From Peptococcaceae bacterium (GTDB lineage Bacteria; Bacillota; Peptococcia; Peptococcales; Peptococcaceae), in assembly GCA_017399005.1 (NCBI GenBank), contig JAFQEO010000009.1:62001-126000 (forward strand): a stretch of 64,000 nucleotides of DNA, read 5' to 3'. The notes beneath the pieces were generated by a model. The model was not told the origin of the DNA. It made no database searches and saw nothing but the letters and a program-made list of their open reading frames with translations. The position numbers and the translations under genes are program-made. Shown piece after piece: positions 53,610-62,156 of this stretch. Positions within the stretch are counted from its first letter, which is position 1; each line of letters begins with the position of its first letter.

Positions 53610-53625
53610 TTTACCTTACGGTAAA
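53610..53625. promoter_or_regulatory. 16-bp palindrome in the binding-protein gene leader
   Basis: TTTACC-TTAC-GGTAAA lies between the promoter and the ATG, where it could be an operator or a small RNA hairpin. It starts 20 nt before the start codon. Confidence 0.45.
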
Positions 53626-53650
53626 TGATAATAATATTTACACAGCATTT

Positions 53651-53679
53651 ATCATAGCCTTTTCCCGACTATTTTGCAA
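53651..53679 (-). promoter_or_regulatory. Promoter of the amino-acid ABC transporter
   Basis: TTGCAA (53674-53679), 17-bp spacer, TATGAT (53651-53656), minus strand. Confidence 0.7.
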
Positions 53680-53727
53680 TAGATTTCTCTTCTTTTTTCA
53701 GAATTTTACGGACAATTTTATCCCCGT

Positions 53728-53811
53728 TTATCCACAGAACATACCATCCCACTTGTGGATAATGTGGATAACCTGCTTTATTCTGCGCTATAAAGCCATT
53801 CCTTGTCCACA
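53728..53811. promoter_or_regulatory. Cluster of DnaA boxes
   Basis: Three perfect TTATCCACA boxes: 53728-53736 on the plus strand, and 53754-53762 and 53763-53771 on the minus strand, the last two head to tail without a gap. A near-box TTGTCCACA lies at 53803-53811. The cluster fills the gap between comF and the amino-acid transporter promoter. No dnaA, dnaN or rpmH is near, so a DnaA-titration or DnaA-regulated site is more likely than oriC. Confidence 0.75.
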
Positions 53812-53828
53812 TCTTCTGTTAACAATTA

Positions 53829-54584
53829 TTAAAACCTCCCCTGACCACTGGCTAAAGTGGCTCCCATAATTTCTACCGCTCCATGCTGATAAAGCACACG
53901 GGCGCATTGCTGTATCGTTGTACCGGTGGTAAACACATCGTCTACCAGAATCACCCGTTTTCCGGTCACAGTAGCTTTCGGATGCATCGCAAAAGCACCA
54001 TCCAGATTTTTCAGCCGCTCCTCCCGGTTCATTCCAGTCTGATGGGGTGTATGCCGGATACGGCTTAAACTGTTCTGCCACGGAATTCCCATCTGTTCCG
54101 ACAGCGCTTTCGCAAGAAGTTCGCTCTGGTTATATCCCCGTTCCTGAAAGCGTTTCGGGTGCAGCGGTACCGGAACCAGCAAATCATACTCCTTCGGCAG
54201 CACGGGCGCCAGCTCTGCCGCCAGCGCTTCCGACAGCCACGGCATATTGCGAAACTTAAAATCCAGAATTGCCTGCTGCCACCCGTCCTGATGCGGCCAG
54301 ACTGCTACATTGCCGGCCAGATAATCAGGCCAGTCCCGGCAGCTTCGGCACTGTTCGCTGAAAACACCAAAACTGTGACAGCGATGACACTGCCCCATCA
54401 GACTTCGTTTACGCAAAGCCTCTGCCCGGCAGCTATCACACACCTGTAGCCGAGGCTGCCGTTTCATACAGACCGGACAAACCGTCGGCAATGGAAAACA
54501 GATATCATAGAGTTTCTGCAGAATATTCAGACAATCACCCCCTGTACAGAATTTCTGCAATGGATTCCGAAAAAGCCCTTGCAA
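53829..54584 (-). CDS. comF: ComF-family phosphoribosyltransferase-like protein
   Basis: A ComF protein (up to 251 residues): an N-terminal zinc ribbon with CPVC...CDSC and a second CHRC...CRSC pair, followed by a PRTase domain with DLLVPVPLHPKRFQERGYNQSELLA and the PRPP motif VILVDDVFTTGTT. ComF is needed for handling imported single-stranded DNA during transformation. The start is uncertain. The listed ATG (54584) and a TTG (54560) lack a good ribosome site, whereas GGGGGT stands 7 nt before a CTG at 54530, which would give the usual short N-terminus (NILQKLYDICFP). Confidence 0.88.
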   Translation of the reverse strand: MQGLFRNPLQKFCTGGDCLNILQKLYDICFPLPTVCPVCMKRQPRLQVCDSCRAEALRKRSLMGQCHRCHSFGVFSEQCRSCRDWPDYLAGNVAVWPHQDGWQQAILDFKFRNMPWLSEALAAELAPVLPKEYDLLVPVPLHPKRFQERGYNQSELLAKALSEQMGIPWQNSLSRIRHTPHQTGMNREERLKNLDGAFAMHPKATVTGKRVILVDDVFTTGTTIQQCARVLYQHGAVEIMGATLASGQGRF

Positions 54585-54652
54585 TGCACGAACAGATGTT
54601 TTATTATTATATCGAACATATTTTCGTTTTCAGCATATTCAGGAGAATTCTT

Positions 54653-56002
54653 ATGAACCTTATCGATAAACTAACCATCCTTGCCGATGCTGCCAAATAC
54701 GATGTATCCTGTTCCTCTTCAGGTTCAACCCGTCAAGGGGGCAAAGGTACTATCGGTTCCGCCGCAAAATCGGGCATTTGCCACTCATTCACCGCAGATG
54801 GCCGCTGCATTTCCCTTTTAAAAATTCTGATGACCAACAACTGTATCTATGACTGCGCCTACTGTTTAAACCGGCGCAGCAACGACAAACCGCGTGCCAT
54901 GTTTACTGTTGATGAAATTGTTTCCCTGACGATGGATTTCTACCGGCGCAATTATATTGAAGGTTTGTTTCTCAGTTCAGCTGTCATCGGTTCCCCGGAT
55001 TACACCATGGAGCTGCTGGTGAAAGTAGTAGAGAAGCTGCGATACGAAGAAAAATTTCACGGTTATATCCACTTAAAAGGTATTCCCGGTGCCAGCCCTG
55101 CTCTGATTCAGCGGGCAGGGTTTCTTGCCGACCGGCTCAGTGTCAATCTGGAACTGCCGTCTGAACAGTCATTGAAACTTCTTGCACCGGATAAAACCCG
55201 ACAGAACCTCCTGCTGCCCATGCACCAGATTCACCAGGGCATTGTGCAGCGCAGTGAAGAACGGGCATTATCCCGAAAAGCACCGGCCTTTGTACCCGCC
55301 GGGCAAACCACACAGATGATTGTAGGAGCCTCTGGTGAAAGTGATTTGCAGATTCTGCGTCTTTCCTCAGCACTCTATCAGAAATTTTCCATGAAGCGGG
55401 TTTATTTTTCCGCTTATGTGCCTGTCAATGAGGATTCACGCCTGCCGCAGATTGCAAAACCGCCTGTACTGCGGGAAAACCGGCTGTACCAGGCCGACTG
55501 GCTCATGCGCTTTTACGGGTTCGATGCCGCTGAACTTCTGGATGAATCCATGCCCAATTTCGACCCGGATTACGACCCGAAAATTATCTGGGCAGTTCGT
55601 CATCCCGAACAGTTTCCGGTAGAAATCAACACAGCCTCTTACCAGCAATTGATTCGTGTGCCGGGGCTTGGCATCCGCTGTGCAAAACGCATTGTCAGCG
55701 CCCGCCGCACAGCTCGGCTGGATTTTGAAGATTTGCTGCGCATGAAAGTCTCGCTAAAACGGGCACAGTACTTTATCACCTGTAAGGGAAAATATTATCG
55801 CATCCAGAATCCGCAGCCCGATATGATTCTACGGGCACTAAAACCACAAGCCCGTTCACCTTATGAGCAACTCAGTCTCTTTCACGACTGGCAGACAACT
55901 ACACCGCAAGGTATGGTGGAAGTGCTGAATGACAATGCCTATTTCCCTAAAAAAGCAGAATCGCAAAGCAGCAGCCAGAATAATCTGCTTCCAGTTTTCT
56001 AA
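54653..56002 (+). CDS. Putative DNA modification/repair radical SAM protein
   Basis: A 449-residue radical SAM enzyme with the cluster motif CIYDCAYC (about residue 61-68) preceded by GGKGTIGSAAKSGICHSF. The barrel continues to about 330, and a C-terminal helix-hairpin-helix unit (INTASYQQLIRVPGLGIRCAKRIVSARR, about 345-375) probably contacts DNA. This matches the TIGR03916 group known to be paired with a DUF4130/uracil-DNA-glycosylase-like partner, encoded here 50 bp downstream. The reaction is, as far as I know, not established. The ATG at 54653 follows CAGGAG. Confidence 0.88.
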   Translation: MNLIDKLTILADAAKYDVSCSSSGSTRQGGKGTIGSAAKSGICHSFTADGRCISLLKILMTNNCIYDCAYCLNRRSNDKPRAMFTVDEIVSLTMDFYRRNYIEGLFLSSAVIGSPDYTMELLVKVVEKLRYEEKFHGYIHLKGIPGASPALIQRAGFLADRLSVNLELPSEQSLKLLAPDKTRQNLLLPMHQIHQGIVQRSEERALSRKAPAFVPAGQTTQMIVGASGESDLQILRLSSALYQKFSMKRVYFSAYVPVNEDSRLPQIAKPPVLRENRLYQADWLMRFYGFDAAELLDESMPNFDPDYDPKIIWAVRHPEQFPVEINTASYQQLIRVPGLGIRCAKRIVSARRTARLDFEDLLRMKVSLKRAQYFITCKGKYYRIQNPQPDMILRALKPQARSPYEQLSLFHDWQTTTPQGMVEVLNDNAYFPKKAESQSSSQNNLLPVF

Positions 56003-56051
56003 CACTCTGTGTCAGATGCATTCAACACAGTTCCAGAAAGGAGTCTCTTTT

Positions 56052-56789
56052 ATGAACAGCTATCTGTATGACGGCAGCTTTGACGGCCTTCTGACCGCTT
56101 ATTTCTATGCCTATAAAGATACCGACGTGCATGGCATCTATCGCCAGAGCGGTTATCAGCCCGATTTGCTGAGCCAGCCGCTAACCGTTCCCGCACAGAA
56201 CGACAAAGCACAGCGCATAATGCACTCCGTACAGCAGAACCTATCAGCCTATACCATGCAGAATTTGTATCTGCTTTACCTCAGTGAGCTGCCGGACTGC
56301 GACCTGCTGGGGCTCCAGTATTTACGGCTATGCTTTTCACAAGGGGCCGGTATCAACCATGCTAAACATCATCCTGTAATTCGCCGCGTAGAAGATGCAC
56401 GATACAAAGTTCTGCACGAACTGGACCATGTAAAAGGATTTCTGCGATTTCAACAGCTAGGCCGACATGTATTTTATGCCTGTTTTGCCCCGGACCACAA
56501 TCAGCTTCCCCTGCTGATTTCTCATCTGGAACGACGATTTTCCGACCAGAAACTGATTGTACATGACGAAAAACGTAACTGTGCCCTGCTGTATAATCTG
56601 CACAGCAGTATTATCGTTCCGTTTACCGCTGACAATGCTGCCGAATTACTTGAACACAGCAATGATAACACCATTGATTTATTTCGCCGCTATTTTCAGG
56701 CAATCAACATTCCTGAGCGGGCCAATCCGCGCCAGCAGGCAAGATATATGCCGCATCGCTACCGGAAATATATGCCGGAAACTCAATAG
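56052..56789 (+). CDS. DUF4130-type DNA metabolism protein, partner of the radical SAM enzyme
   Basis: A 245-residue protein of the TIGR03915/DUF4130 group: YLYDGSFDGLLTAYFYAY at the N-terminus, VRRVEDARYKVLHELDHVKGFLRFQQLG-like core (about 110-140, here IRRVEDARYKVLHE), and a C-terminal NPRQQARYMPHRYRKYMPE motif. In many species the same domain is fused to a uracil-DNA glycosylase; here it is stand-alone. AAGGAG lies upstream. The pair is co-transcribed and converges on codY with a shared terminator. Confidence 0.85.
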   Translation: MNSYLYDGSFDGLLTAYFYAYKDTDVHGIYRQSGYQPDLLSQPLTVPAQNDKAQRIMHSVQQNLSAYTMQNLYLLYLSELPDCDLLGLQYLRLCFSQGAGINHAKHHPVIRRVEDARYKVLHELDHVKGFLRFQQLGRHVFYACFAPDHNQLPLLISHLERRFSDQKLIVHDEKRNCALLYNLHSSIIVPFTADNAAELLEHSNDNTIDLFRRYFQAINIPERANPRQQARYMPHRYRKYMPETQ

Positions 56790-56870
56790 AAACAGCACAA
56801 TCGCTTTATGAGTTCTGCATATTAGAATATTCTGGAAATCATTATCCAATTCCTCTATCGAAAAAACGCA

Positions 56871-56911
56871 AAAAACGTCGAAGAACTTTGTTCCGGTTCC
56901 TCGACGTTTTT
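56871..56911. terminator. Bidirectional terminator between DUF4130 gene and codY
   Basis: AAAAACGTCGA/TCGACGTTTTT with inner GAAC/GTTC pair; T-runs in both directions serve the converging genes. Confidence 0.9.
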
Positions 56912-56932
56912 TCTATATTATTTTACATTCTG

Positions 56933-57664
56933 TTAAATAGCAGCCAGTTCCTCATACAGATAATCGTTCAGAATTTTAATGTACGTACCTTTCATCCCCA
57001 GCGACCGGGCATCGATAACACCGGCACTTTCCAGTTTGCGAAGCGCATTGACAATCACCGACCGGGTGAGTTTATACTCTTCCGCCAGTTTGCTTGCCAC
57101 CAGAAATCCCTCATTGCCATCGATTTCACTGAAAATATATTTCACAGCCTCCAGTTCCGAGTAAGACAGCACTTCCAGCGCCAGCTGCACCACGTTTTTC
57201 TTACGGGCTTCCGTTTCCGCCTTGCGACTGGCTGCACGAATCATCAGCACTGAAGCCAGCGCTGCCGCATACTCAGCCAAAAGCTGAATATCCTCAGAAA
57301 ACATCTCCTTCTCCCGGCCACAGATTAAGAGCCCCATCTGCTCTGCAGGACTGCCAACCGGCACAAGTGCAATACAGTTGCCGTTATGCCGCTGGTTATA
57401 AACCGGCTGCCGCAATGTCAGCATCCATTCCAGATTATCCTTGCTGCACTGTTTTTCATCCAGCTCTTTGCGGCTGAAAATCTGCATGGCCTCTGTGTCA
57501 CAAAAGCCCAGCAGCTCCCCGCTCTGATTCATAATATAAATACTGCACTGCAGCAGCTGATGCAGCTGTTCCGCAGCCGCCTGCACATCCAGTGCATCCA
57601 CCGTCGCTTTCTGCATCATCTGATGCATTGTTCTGTTTTTTTCCAATACATGTTCCAGTTCCAT
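56933..57664 (-). CDS. codY: GTP/branched-chain amino acid-sensing regulator CodY
   Basis: A 243-residue global regulator: GAF domain binding branched-chain amino acids (about 1-155), helical linker, and a winged helix (about 180-238) with the near-invariant KLTRSVIVNALRKLESAGVIDARSLGMKGTYIKILN. With GTP and isoleucine/leucine/valine it represses amino-acid biosynthesis and transport genes. Several genes in this window (the amino-acid ABC transporter, Re-citrate synthase operon) are plausible targets, not shown. It is not in the usual hslUV/xerC context. Confidence 0.96.
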   Translation of the reverse strand: MELEHVLEKNRTMHQMMQKATVDALDVQAAAEQLHQLLQCSIYIMNQSGELLGFCDTEAMQIFSRKELDEKQCSKDNLEWMLTLRQPVYNQRHNGNCIALVPVGSPAEQMGLLICGREKEMFSEDIQLLAEYAAALASVLMIRAASRKAETEARKKNVVQLALEVLSYSELEAVKYIFSEIDGNEGFLVASKLAEEYKLTRSVIVNALRKLESAGVIDARSLGMKGTYIKILNDYLYEELAAI

Positions 57665-57814
57665 TATATTTGCCTCCCAATTATCATGTTAACCTCAAGA
57701 TAGTAGTATTATTGCCAGAGATTTACATAATATTCACAGAAGGCAAAATTTTATTGAGGAAAAAAACACCAGAACATAGTATCCGCAAACTATACAGCAA
57801 CCTTATAATAAACA

Positions 57815-57974
57815 AAACCGGAACAATAAATTTGCATACAGCGCATTCGAAAACAAGATGGATATTTCCGTAGTCTGTTCGCTTTAGCTGGATTTTCAAT
57901 CCAGCTAAAGCGAACAGGCAAGGAAATGTCCAGATATTTGAGGAAAGCTGTAAGCAAATTATTCGTTCCGGTTT
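57815..57974. repeat. 160-bp near-symmetric inverted-repeat element (MITE- or giant-hairpin-like)
   Basis: The ends AAACCGGAAC-AATAAATTTGCATACAGC (57815-) and their imperfect reverse complement (-57974) enclose GGATATTTCC/GGAAATGTCC. A central 20-bp perfect stem CTGTTCGCTTTAGCTGGATT (57875-57894) with its complement (57898-57917) has a 3-nt loop. No ORF is inside. It fills the gap between codY and the dusB stop codon. Confidence 0.75.
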
Positions 57975-57993
57975 CCAGGTTTCTAATTCATTT

Positions 57994-58950
57994 TTAAAAC
58001 TTCATCTGCAGCAGATTCTGCAGCTCTTCCATGGTAGATACCGTATTGATTAAATCCCGCATCCGTGCTGCATTTGGCAGGCCTTTATAATACCAGGCAA
58101 TATGTTTGCGCAGTTCCTTCATCGCCACATATTCCCCTTTTTCCGCACAGATTAACCGTGCATGATGCAGAATTACCTCCTTGCGCTGTTCCAGTGCCGG
58201 TTCCGGCTCATACCGGCCGCTGCGCAGATAATCCAGCGTCTGCTGATACATCCATGGACGGCCCAGCGCCCCGCGGCCCAGCATAATGCCATCACAGCCG
58301 GTCTGTTCCATCATCGCCTTTCCATCTTCCGGCTCAAATAAATCCCCGTTGCCGATTACCGGCACATTCACAGCTTCTTTCACCTGACGGATAATCTCCC
58401 AGTCGGCTTTGCCGCTGTAATACTGCATACGGGTACGTCCATGCACCGCAATGGCACTGACCCCGGCTGCCTCCATCTGTTTGGCATATTCCACCGCATT
58501 GACCGAATTATCATCCCAGCCTTTGCGGAATTTTACCGTAACCGGCACATCTACAGCCTTCACCATAGATTCCACAATCTGCACCGCCAGCTCCGGATTA
58601 CGCATCAGTGAGGAACCTTCGCCGTTGTTAACCACCTTCGGCACCGGACACCCCATATTGATATCAATAATCTGTGCCCCGTGCGCCTGCATAATACGGG
58701 CACCCTCCGCCATTACATCCGGCTCGGAGCCGAAAATCTGCATACTGACCGGCTGAGTTTCCCCTTCCATGTTCATCAGCAGATAGGTTTTCTGATTTTT
58801 ATATGTCAGTGCCTTTGCACTAATCATTTCAGTATACACTAGCCCGCAGCCATACTCCCGGGCAATCAGCCGGCTCGGCCGGTCGCTGATGCCGGCCATC
58901 GGCGCCGCCACCACCGGATTTTCCTGTAATATCTGTTTTATGAGATTCAT
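57994..58950 (-). CDS. dusB: tRNA-dihydrouridine synthase
   Basis: A 318-residue FMN enzyme reducing uridine in tRNA D-loops. Signature segments: VVAAPMAGISDRPSRLIAREYG, QIFGSEPDVMAEGARI, IIDINMGCPVPKVV with the catalytic cysteine, SLMRNPELA, VKFRKGWDD, and AVHGRTRMQYYSG. DusB type is favoured by length and Firmicute context. The ATG at 58950 follows AGGAG; the frame begins 15 codons upstream. It starts a transcript that runs toward the 160-bp hairpin element. Confidence 0.93.
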   Translation of the reverse strand: MNLIKQILQENPVVAAPMAGISDRPSRLIAREYGCGLVYTEMISAKALTYKNQKTYLLMNMEGETQPVSMQIFGSEPDVMAEGARIMQAHGAQIIDINMGCPVPKVVNNGEGSSLMRNPELAVQIVESMVKAVDVPVTVKFRKGWDDNSVNAVEYAKQMEAAGVSAIAVHGRTRMQYYSGKADWEIIRQVKEAVNVPVIGNGDLFEPEDGKAMMEQTGCDGIMLGRGALGRPWMYQQTLDYLRSGRYEPEPALEQRKEVILHHARLICAEKGEYVAMKELRKHIAWYYKGLPNAARMRDLINTVSTMEELQNLLQMKF

Positions 58951-59050
58951 ATTGCGCTCTCCTGTATCTTCTAACATGTTCATTCCTATATTCACTTACA
59001 GAATCGTTTCGGATTTCATCATAGCAAATAAAACGCTTCTGTGCAAGAAA

Positions 59051-59078
59051 AAAGGACGCATCTACAGATACGTCCTTT
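59051..59078 (-). terminator. Terminator after the aminotransferase gene
   Basis: AAAGGACGTATC/GATGCGTCCTTT stem with 4-nt loop, then TTTCTT on the minus strand. Confidence 0.9.
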
Positions 59079-59087
59079 GTACTCTTA

Positions 59088-60335
59088 TTATTCGCCTACG
59101 ATATCCAGCGCTTCTTTGATTTTTGCTGCAATACCCACGATTTTTTCTTCCGGCAGTGCACACAGCGCTACGCGGATACCTGCATTGGCACCATCGCCCA
59201 GCGGAACCATAAAGATATCGCTTTTACGCAGTTCGGCTGCCACTTCTTCTGCCTTCACAGTTGGTACGGTTACAAAGAAACCGGAATCAAACGGACAGGT
59301 TTTCAGCCCTACTTCCTGTGCTTCTTTTACAAATACCTCTGCACGTTTCAGCAGGCTCAGACGCAGTTCTTCCTGTTCTGCGCGGAATGCCGCTTTCAGT
59401 TCAGGAGTCTGGTCGATTTTTTCCATTACATGCATCCCTAAACGGCTGCAGTTGGACCAGGTAGCACGGCTTGAGAATTTGTTGATGGCGATAAAATCAT
59501 CCACTTCCTGCTGGCTGGAGGATACGCACAGCAGACAGCCTAAGCGATAGCCGTACATTGCATAACTTTTCGACATGGTGTAAGCCACCAGCAGAATAAA
59601 GTTTTCCGGCAGATTGTTAAACAGGCTGAAGAATGCACGTGCTTCCGGTGCTGCATAGTCAATATACGCAACATCCAGCAGCAGAACCACATTATTTCTG
59701 CCATTGTTTGCAATAGCAGTCAGTTCCGCCATGATTGCTTCCCATTCATTCTGTTTTACATTGTATCCGGTTGGATTGTTTGCCGGTGTGTTCAGAATCA
59801 TAAATACGTTGGTCTGTTTTTCTGCGTATTCACGCAGTTTTTCGATACAGCCCTGCACATTAAAATTATTGTTTTCATCAAAGGATACAAATGTGTCAAA
59901 GCTGCGGCCGCATTCCCGACAGATGCTTTTGTACGCTGCCCAGTAACGGTCCATGCTGATTACAGTATCGCCTGGTTCCAGATAGTTGTAGATTGCATGG
60001 TGCAGACCGCCTGTACCGCCTGGAGTTGCAACACCGCCGATGCATGCATTCGGACGATATTCGCGGAATGCGCCATCGATAGCTGCCTGTACAAAGCCAG
60101 GAGTCCCTTCAATAGATGCATATTCTGCAGAATCACGGAACGGAATCAGTTTTACAGCTTCCTCTACCGTTTTCATGGTAATCAGCTGGCCATTGGCATC
60201 TAAAAATGCACCGGTAGTGGCATTGATGATATTTTCTTTGCCTACTTCTGCTGCACGTGCTTTTGCCATCCCGCTGATGCGGAAGATTTTGTCCGGGCCG
60301 CCCTTGCCCTGGGTGTGTTTTGCTAAAACGCTCAT
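59088..60335 (-). CDS. Class I aromatic/aspartate-type aminotransferase
   Basis: A 415-residue PLP enzyme: GGVATPGGTGGLHHAIYNYL, LNTPANNPTGYNV, LLLDVAYIDYAAPEAR, the lysine motif AYTMSKSYAMYGYRLG and the arginine segment NAGIRVALCALP. It resembles the AspC/TyrB-like aminotransferases of anaerobic Firmicutes that act on aspartate or aromatic amino acids with 2-oxoglutarate. Substrate is not fixed by sequence. It is monocistronic with its own terminator. Confidence 0.9.
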   Translation of the reverse strand: MSVLAKHTQGKGGPDKIFRISGMAKARAAEVGKENIINATTGAFLDANGQLITMKTVEEAVKLIPFRDSAEYASIEGTPGFVQAAIDGAFREYRPNACIGGVATPGGTGGLHHAIYNYLEPGDTVISMDRYWAAYKSICRECGRSFDTFVSFDENNNFNVQGCIEKLREYAEKQTNVFMILNTPANNPTGYNVKQNEWEAIMAELTAIANNGRNNVVLLLDVAYIDYAAPEARAFFSLFNNLPENFILLVAYTMSKSYAMYGYRLGCLLCVSSSQQEVDDFIAINKFSSRATWSNCSRLGMHVMEKIDQTPELKAAFRAEQEELRLSLLKRAEVFVKEAQEVGLKTCPFDSGFFVTVPTVKAEEVAAELRKSDIFMVPLGDGANAGIRVALCALPEEKIVGIAAKIKEALDIVGE

Positions 60336-60516
60336 GTTCCATTCCTACTTTCTCTTTTTAGGTATATAGTAAGTCGCCTTCTGCGACCTTTTATCAGAAT
60401 CATACTTTGATATTATATCCTGTCCATCCTGTATGTGCAATAATGTACCGCTCATGTATTTTGTATTTATTTTGTATTTTTAACCAAACTATCGTCTTTC
60501 AGCGAAAAATAAAAAA

Positions 60517-60544
60517 AGACTGACAAAACAAGGTCTGTCAGTCT
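60517..60544 (-). terminator. Terminator after the ABC-F gene
   Basis: AGACTGACA/TGTCAGTCT stem, 10-nt loop, then T6 on the minus strand. Confidence 0.9.
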
Positions 60545-60557
60545 GGATATTTTTATT

Positions 60558-62156
60558 CTAGTTTCTTGCATATTTCCATTCCAGGAATTCATCATAGGTA
60601 CCGATTTTACTCAGTACACCTTCCTCCTGAATTTCGATGATGCGGTTTGCAATGGTATCCACAAACTGATGGTCGTGGGATGCAAACAGCAGAATGCCTT
60701 TGAATTCGATTAAACCGTTGTTCACCGCTGTGATAGATTCCAGATCCAGATGGTTGGTTGGCTGGTCGATAACCAGTACGTTTGCACCGTACATCATCAT
60801 TTTACTCAGCATGCAGCGAACTTTTTCGCCCCCGGATAATACGTTTACCGGTTTCAGTACATCATCGCCGGAGAACAGCATTCTGCCCAGGAACCCGCGC
60901 AGATAGGTCTCGGTGTGGTCTTTTGGTGTGTACTGCTCCAGCCAGCGCAGGATAGACAGGTTGCAATCGTTAAAGTATGCGCTGTTATCGTGCGGGAAGT
61001 AGCTCTGGCTTGTGCTTACGCCCCATTTAAAGCTGCCTTCGTCCGGTTCCATTTCGCCCATTAAAATCTGGAACAGTGTTGTGGTTGCGATTTCATTATC
61101 GCCAACAAACGCAACTTTTTCACCTTTATCAATACGGAAAGATACATTGTTTAACACTTTTACACCGTCTACGGTTTTGCTTAACCCTTCAACGGTCAGG
61201 ATTTCCTTACCTGGTTCTCTATCCATTTCAAAACCCAGATATGGATATTTACGAGAAGATACCGGCAGTTCCTCCACGGTCAGTTTATCCAGCAGTTTAC
61301 GGCGGGCAGTTGCCTGTTTTGCTTTGGATTTATTAGCAGAGAAGCGGGAGATAAAGCTCTGCAGTTCTTTAATTTTATCTTCTTTTTTACGGTTCTGGTC
61401 ACGCATTAAGCGCTGCATCAGCTGGCTGGATTCGTACCAGAAGTCGTAGTTACCAGTATAGATTTTGATTTTTTTGAAGTCGATATCCACAATGTGGGTA
61501 CAAACCATATTTAAGAAGTGACGGTCATGGGATACCACGATAACGGTACCTTCATAATCCATCAGGAAATCTTCCAGCCAGCGGATAGACTGGATATCCA
61601 GGTCATTGGTAGGTTCGTCCAGCAGAATAATCTGCGGCTGGCCGAATAAGGCCTGTGCCAGCAGAACTTTCACTTTCTGTTTCCCGTCCAAAGAACCCAT
61701 CATGGAATATTCAATGCCGGTTTCCAGCCCCAGACCCTGTAACAGTTTCTGTACTTCGGTTTCTGCATCCCAGCCGTTTAACTCGGCAAATTCGCCTTCC
61801 AGTTCAGATGCCAGAATCCCGTCTTCCTCGCTGAAGTCCGGTTTTGCATACAGCGCATCCTTTTCCTGCATAATCTGATATAAGCGGGCGTTGCCCATAA
61901 TAACGGTATCCATTACGGTGTATTCGTCATATGCGTTGTGGTCCTGTTTTAAAACGGACATACGAACATTGGCCGGAATGATAATTTCACCGGTGGTTGG
62001 TTCTTTCACGCCGCTCAGAATTTTTAAAAACGTGGATTTCCCTGCACCGTTTGCACCAATGATGCCGTAGCAGTTGCCCGGTGTAAATTTCAGATTTACA
62101 TCGGAAAATAAAGTGGTACCGTCAAAGCTTAAGCTCACATTATTAACTGTGATCAT
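60558..62156 (-). CDS. ABC-F family ATPase (ribosome-associated type)
   Basis: A 532-residue protein with two nucleotide-binding domains joined by a charged linker (about 240-315: MRDQNRKKEDKIKELQSFISRFSANKSKAKQATARRKLL). NBD1: GANGAGKST, SLDGKQKVKVLLAQ signature, ILLDEPTNDLD. NBD2: Walker A is degenerate (GDNEIATTT), signature LSGGEKVRCMLSK, LVIDQPTNHLD. The degenerate second P-loop is, to my knowledge, usual in this YbiT-like subgroup. ABC-F proteins act on ribosomes, either as translation factors or antibiotic-protection proteins. The ATG at 62156 follows GCAGGAGG; the frame stays open upstream from another ATG at 62252. Confidence 0.93.
   Translation of the reverse strand: MITVNNVSLSFDGTTLFSDVNLKFTPGNCYGIIGANGAGKSTFLKILSGVKEPTTGEIIIPANVRMSVLKQDHNAYDEYTVMDTVIMGNARLYQIMQEKDALYAKPDFSEEDGILASELEGEFAELNGWDAETEVQKLLQGLGLETGIEYSMMGSLDGKQKVKVLLAQALFGQPQIILLDEPTNDLDIQSIRWLEDFLMDYEGTVIVVSHDRHFLNMVCTHIVDIDFKKIKIYTGNYDFWYESSQLMQRLMRDQNRKKEDKIKELQSFISRFSANKSKAKQATARRKLLDKLTVEELPVSSRKYPYLGFEMDREPGKEILTVEGLSKTVDGVKVLNNVSFRIDKGEKVAFVGDNEIATTTLFQILMGEMEPDEGSFKWGVSTSQSYFPHDNSAYFNDCNLSILRWLEQYTPKDHTETYLRGFLGRMLFSGDDVLKPVNVLSGGEKVRCMLSKMMMYGANVLVIDQPTNHLDLESITAVNNGLIEFKGILLFASHDHQFVDTIANRIIEIQEEGVLSKIGTYDEFLEWKYARN

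Noticed and set aside
53728-53811. Chromosomal replication origin
   Set aside because: DnaA boxes are present, but no dnaA, dnaN, gyrB, rpmH or clear AT-rich unwinding region accompanies them.
61012-61449. Plus-strand frames opposite the ABC-F gene and similar antisense frames across the window
   Set aside because: All are mirror frames of strong minus-strand genes without ribosome sites or family motifs.
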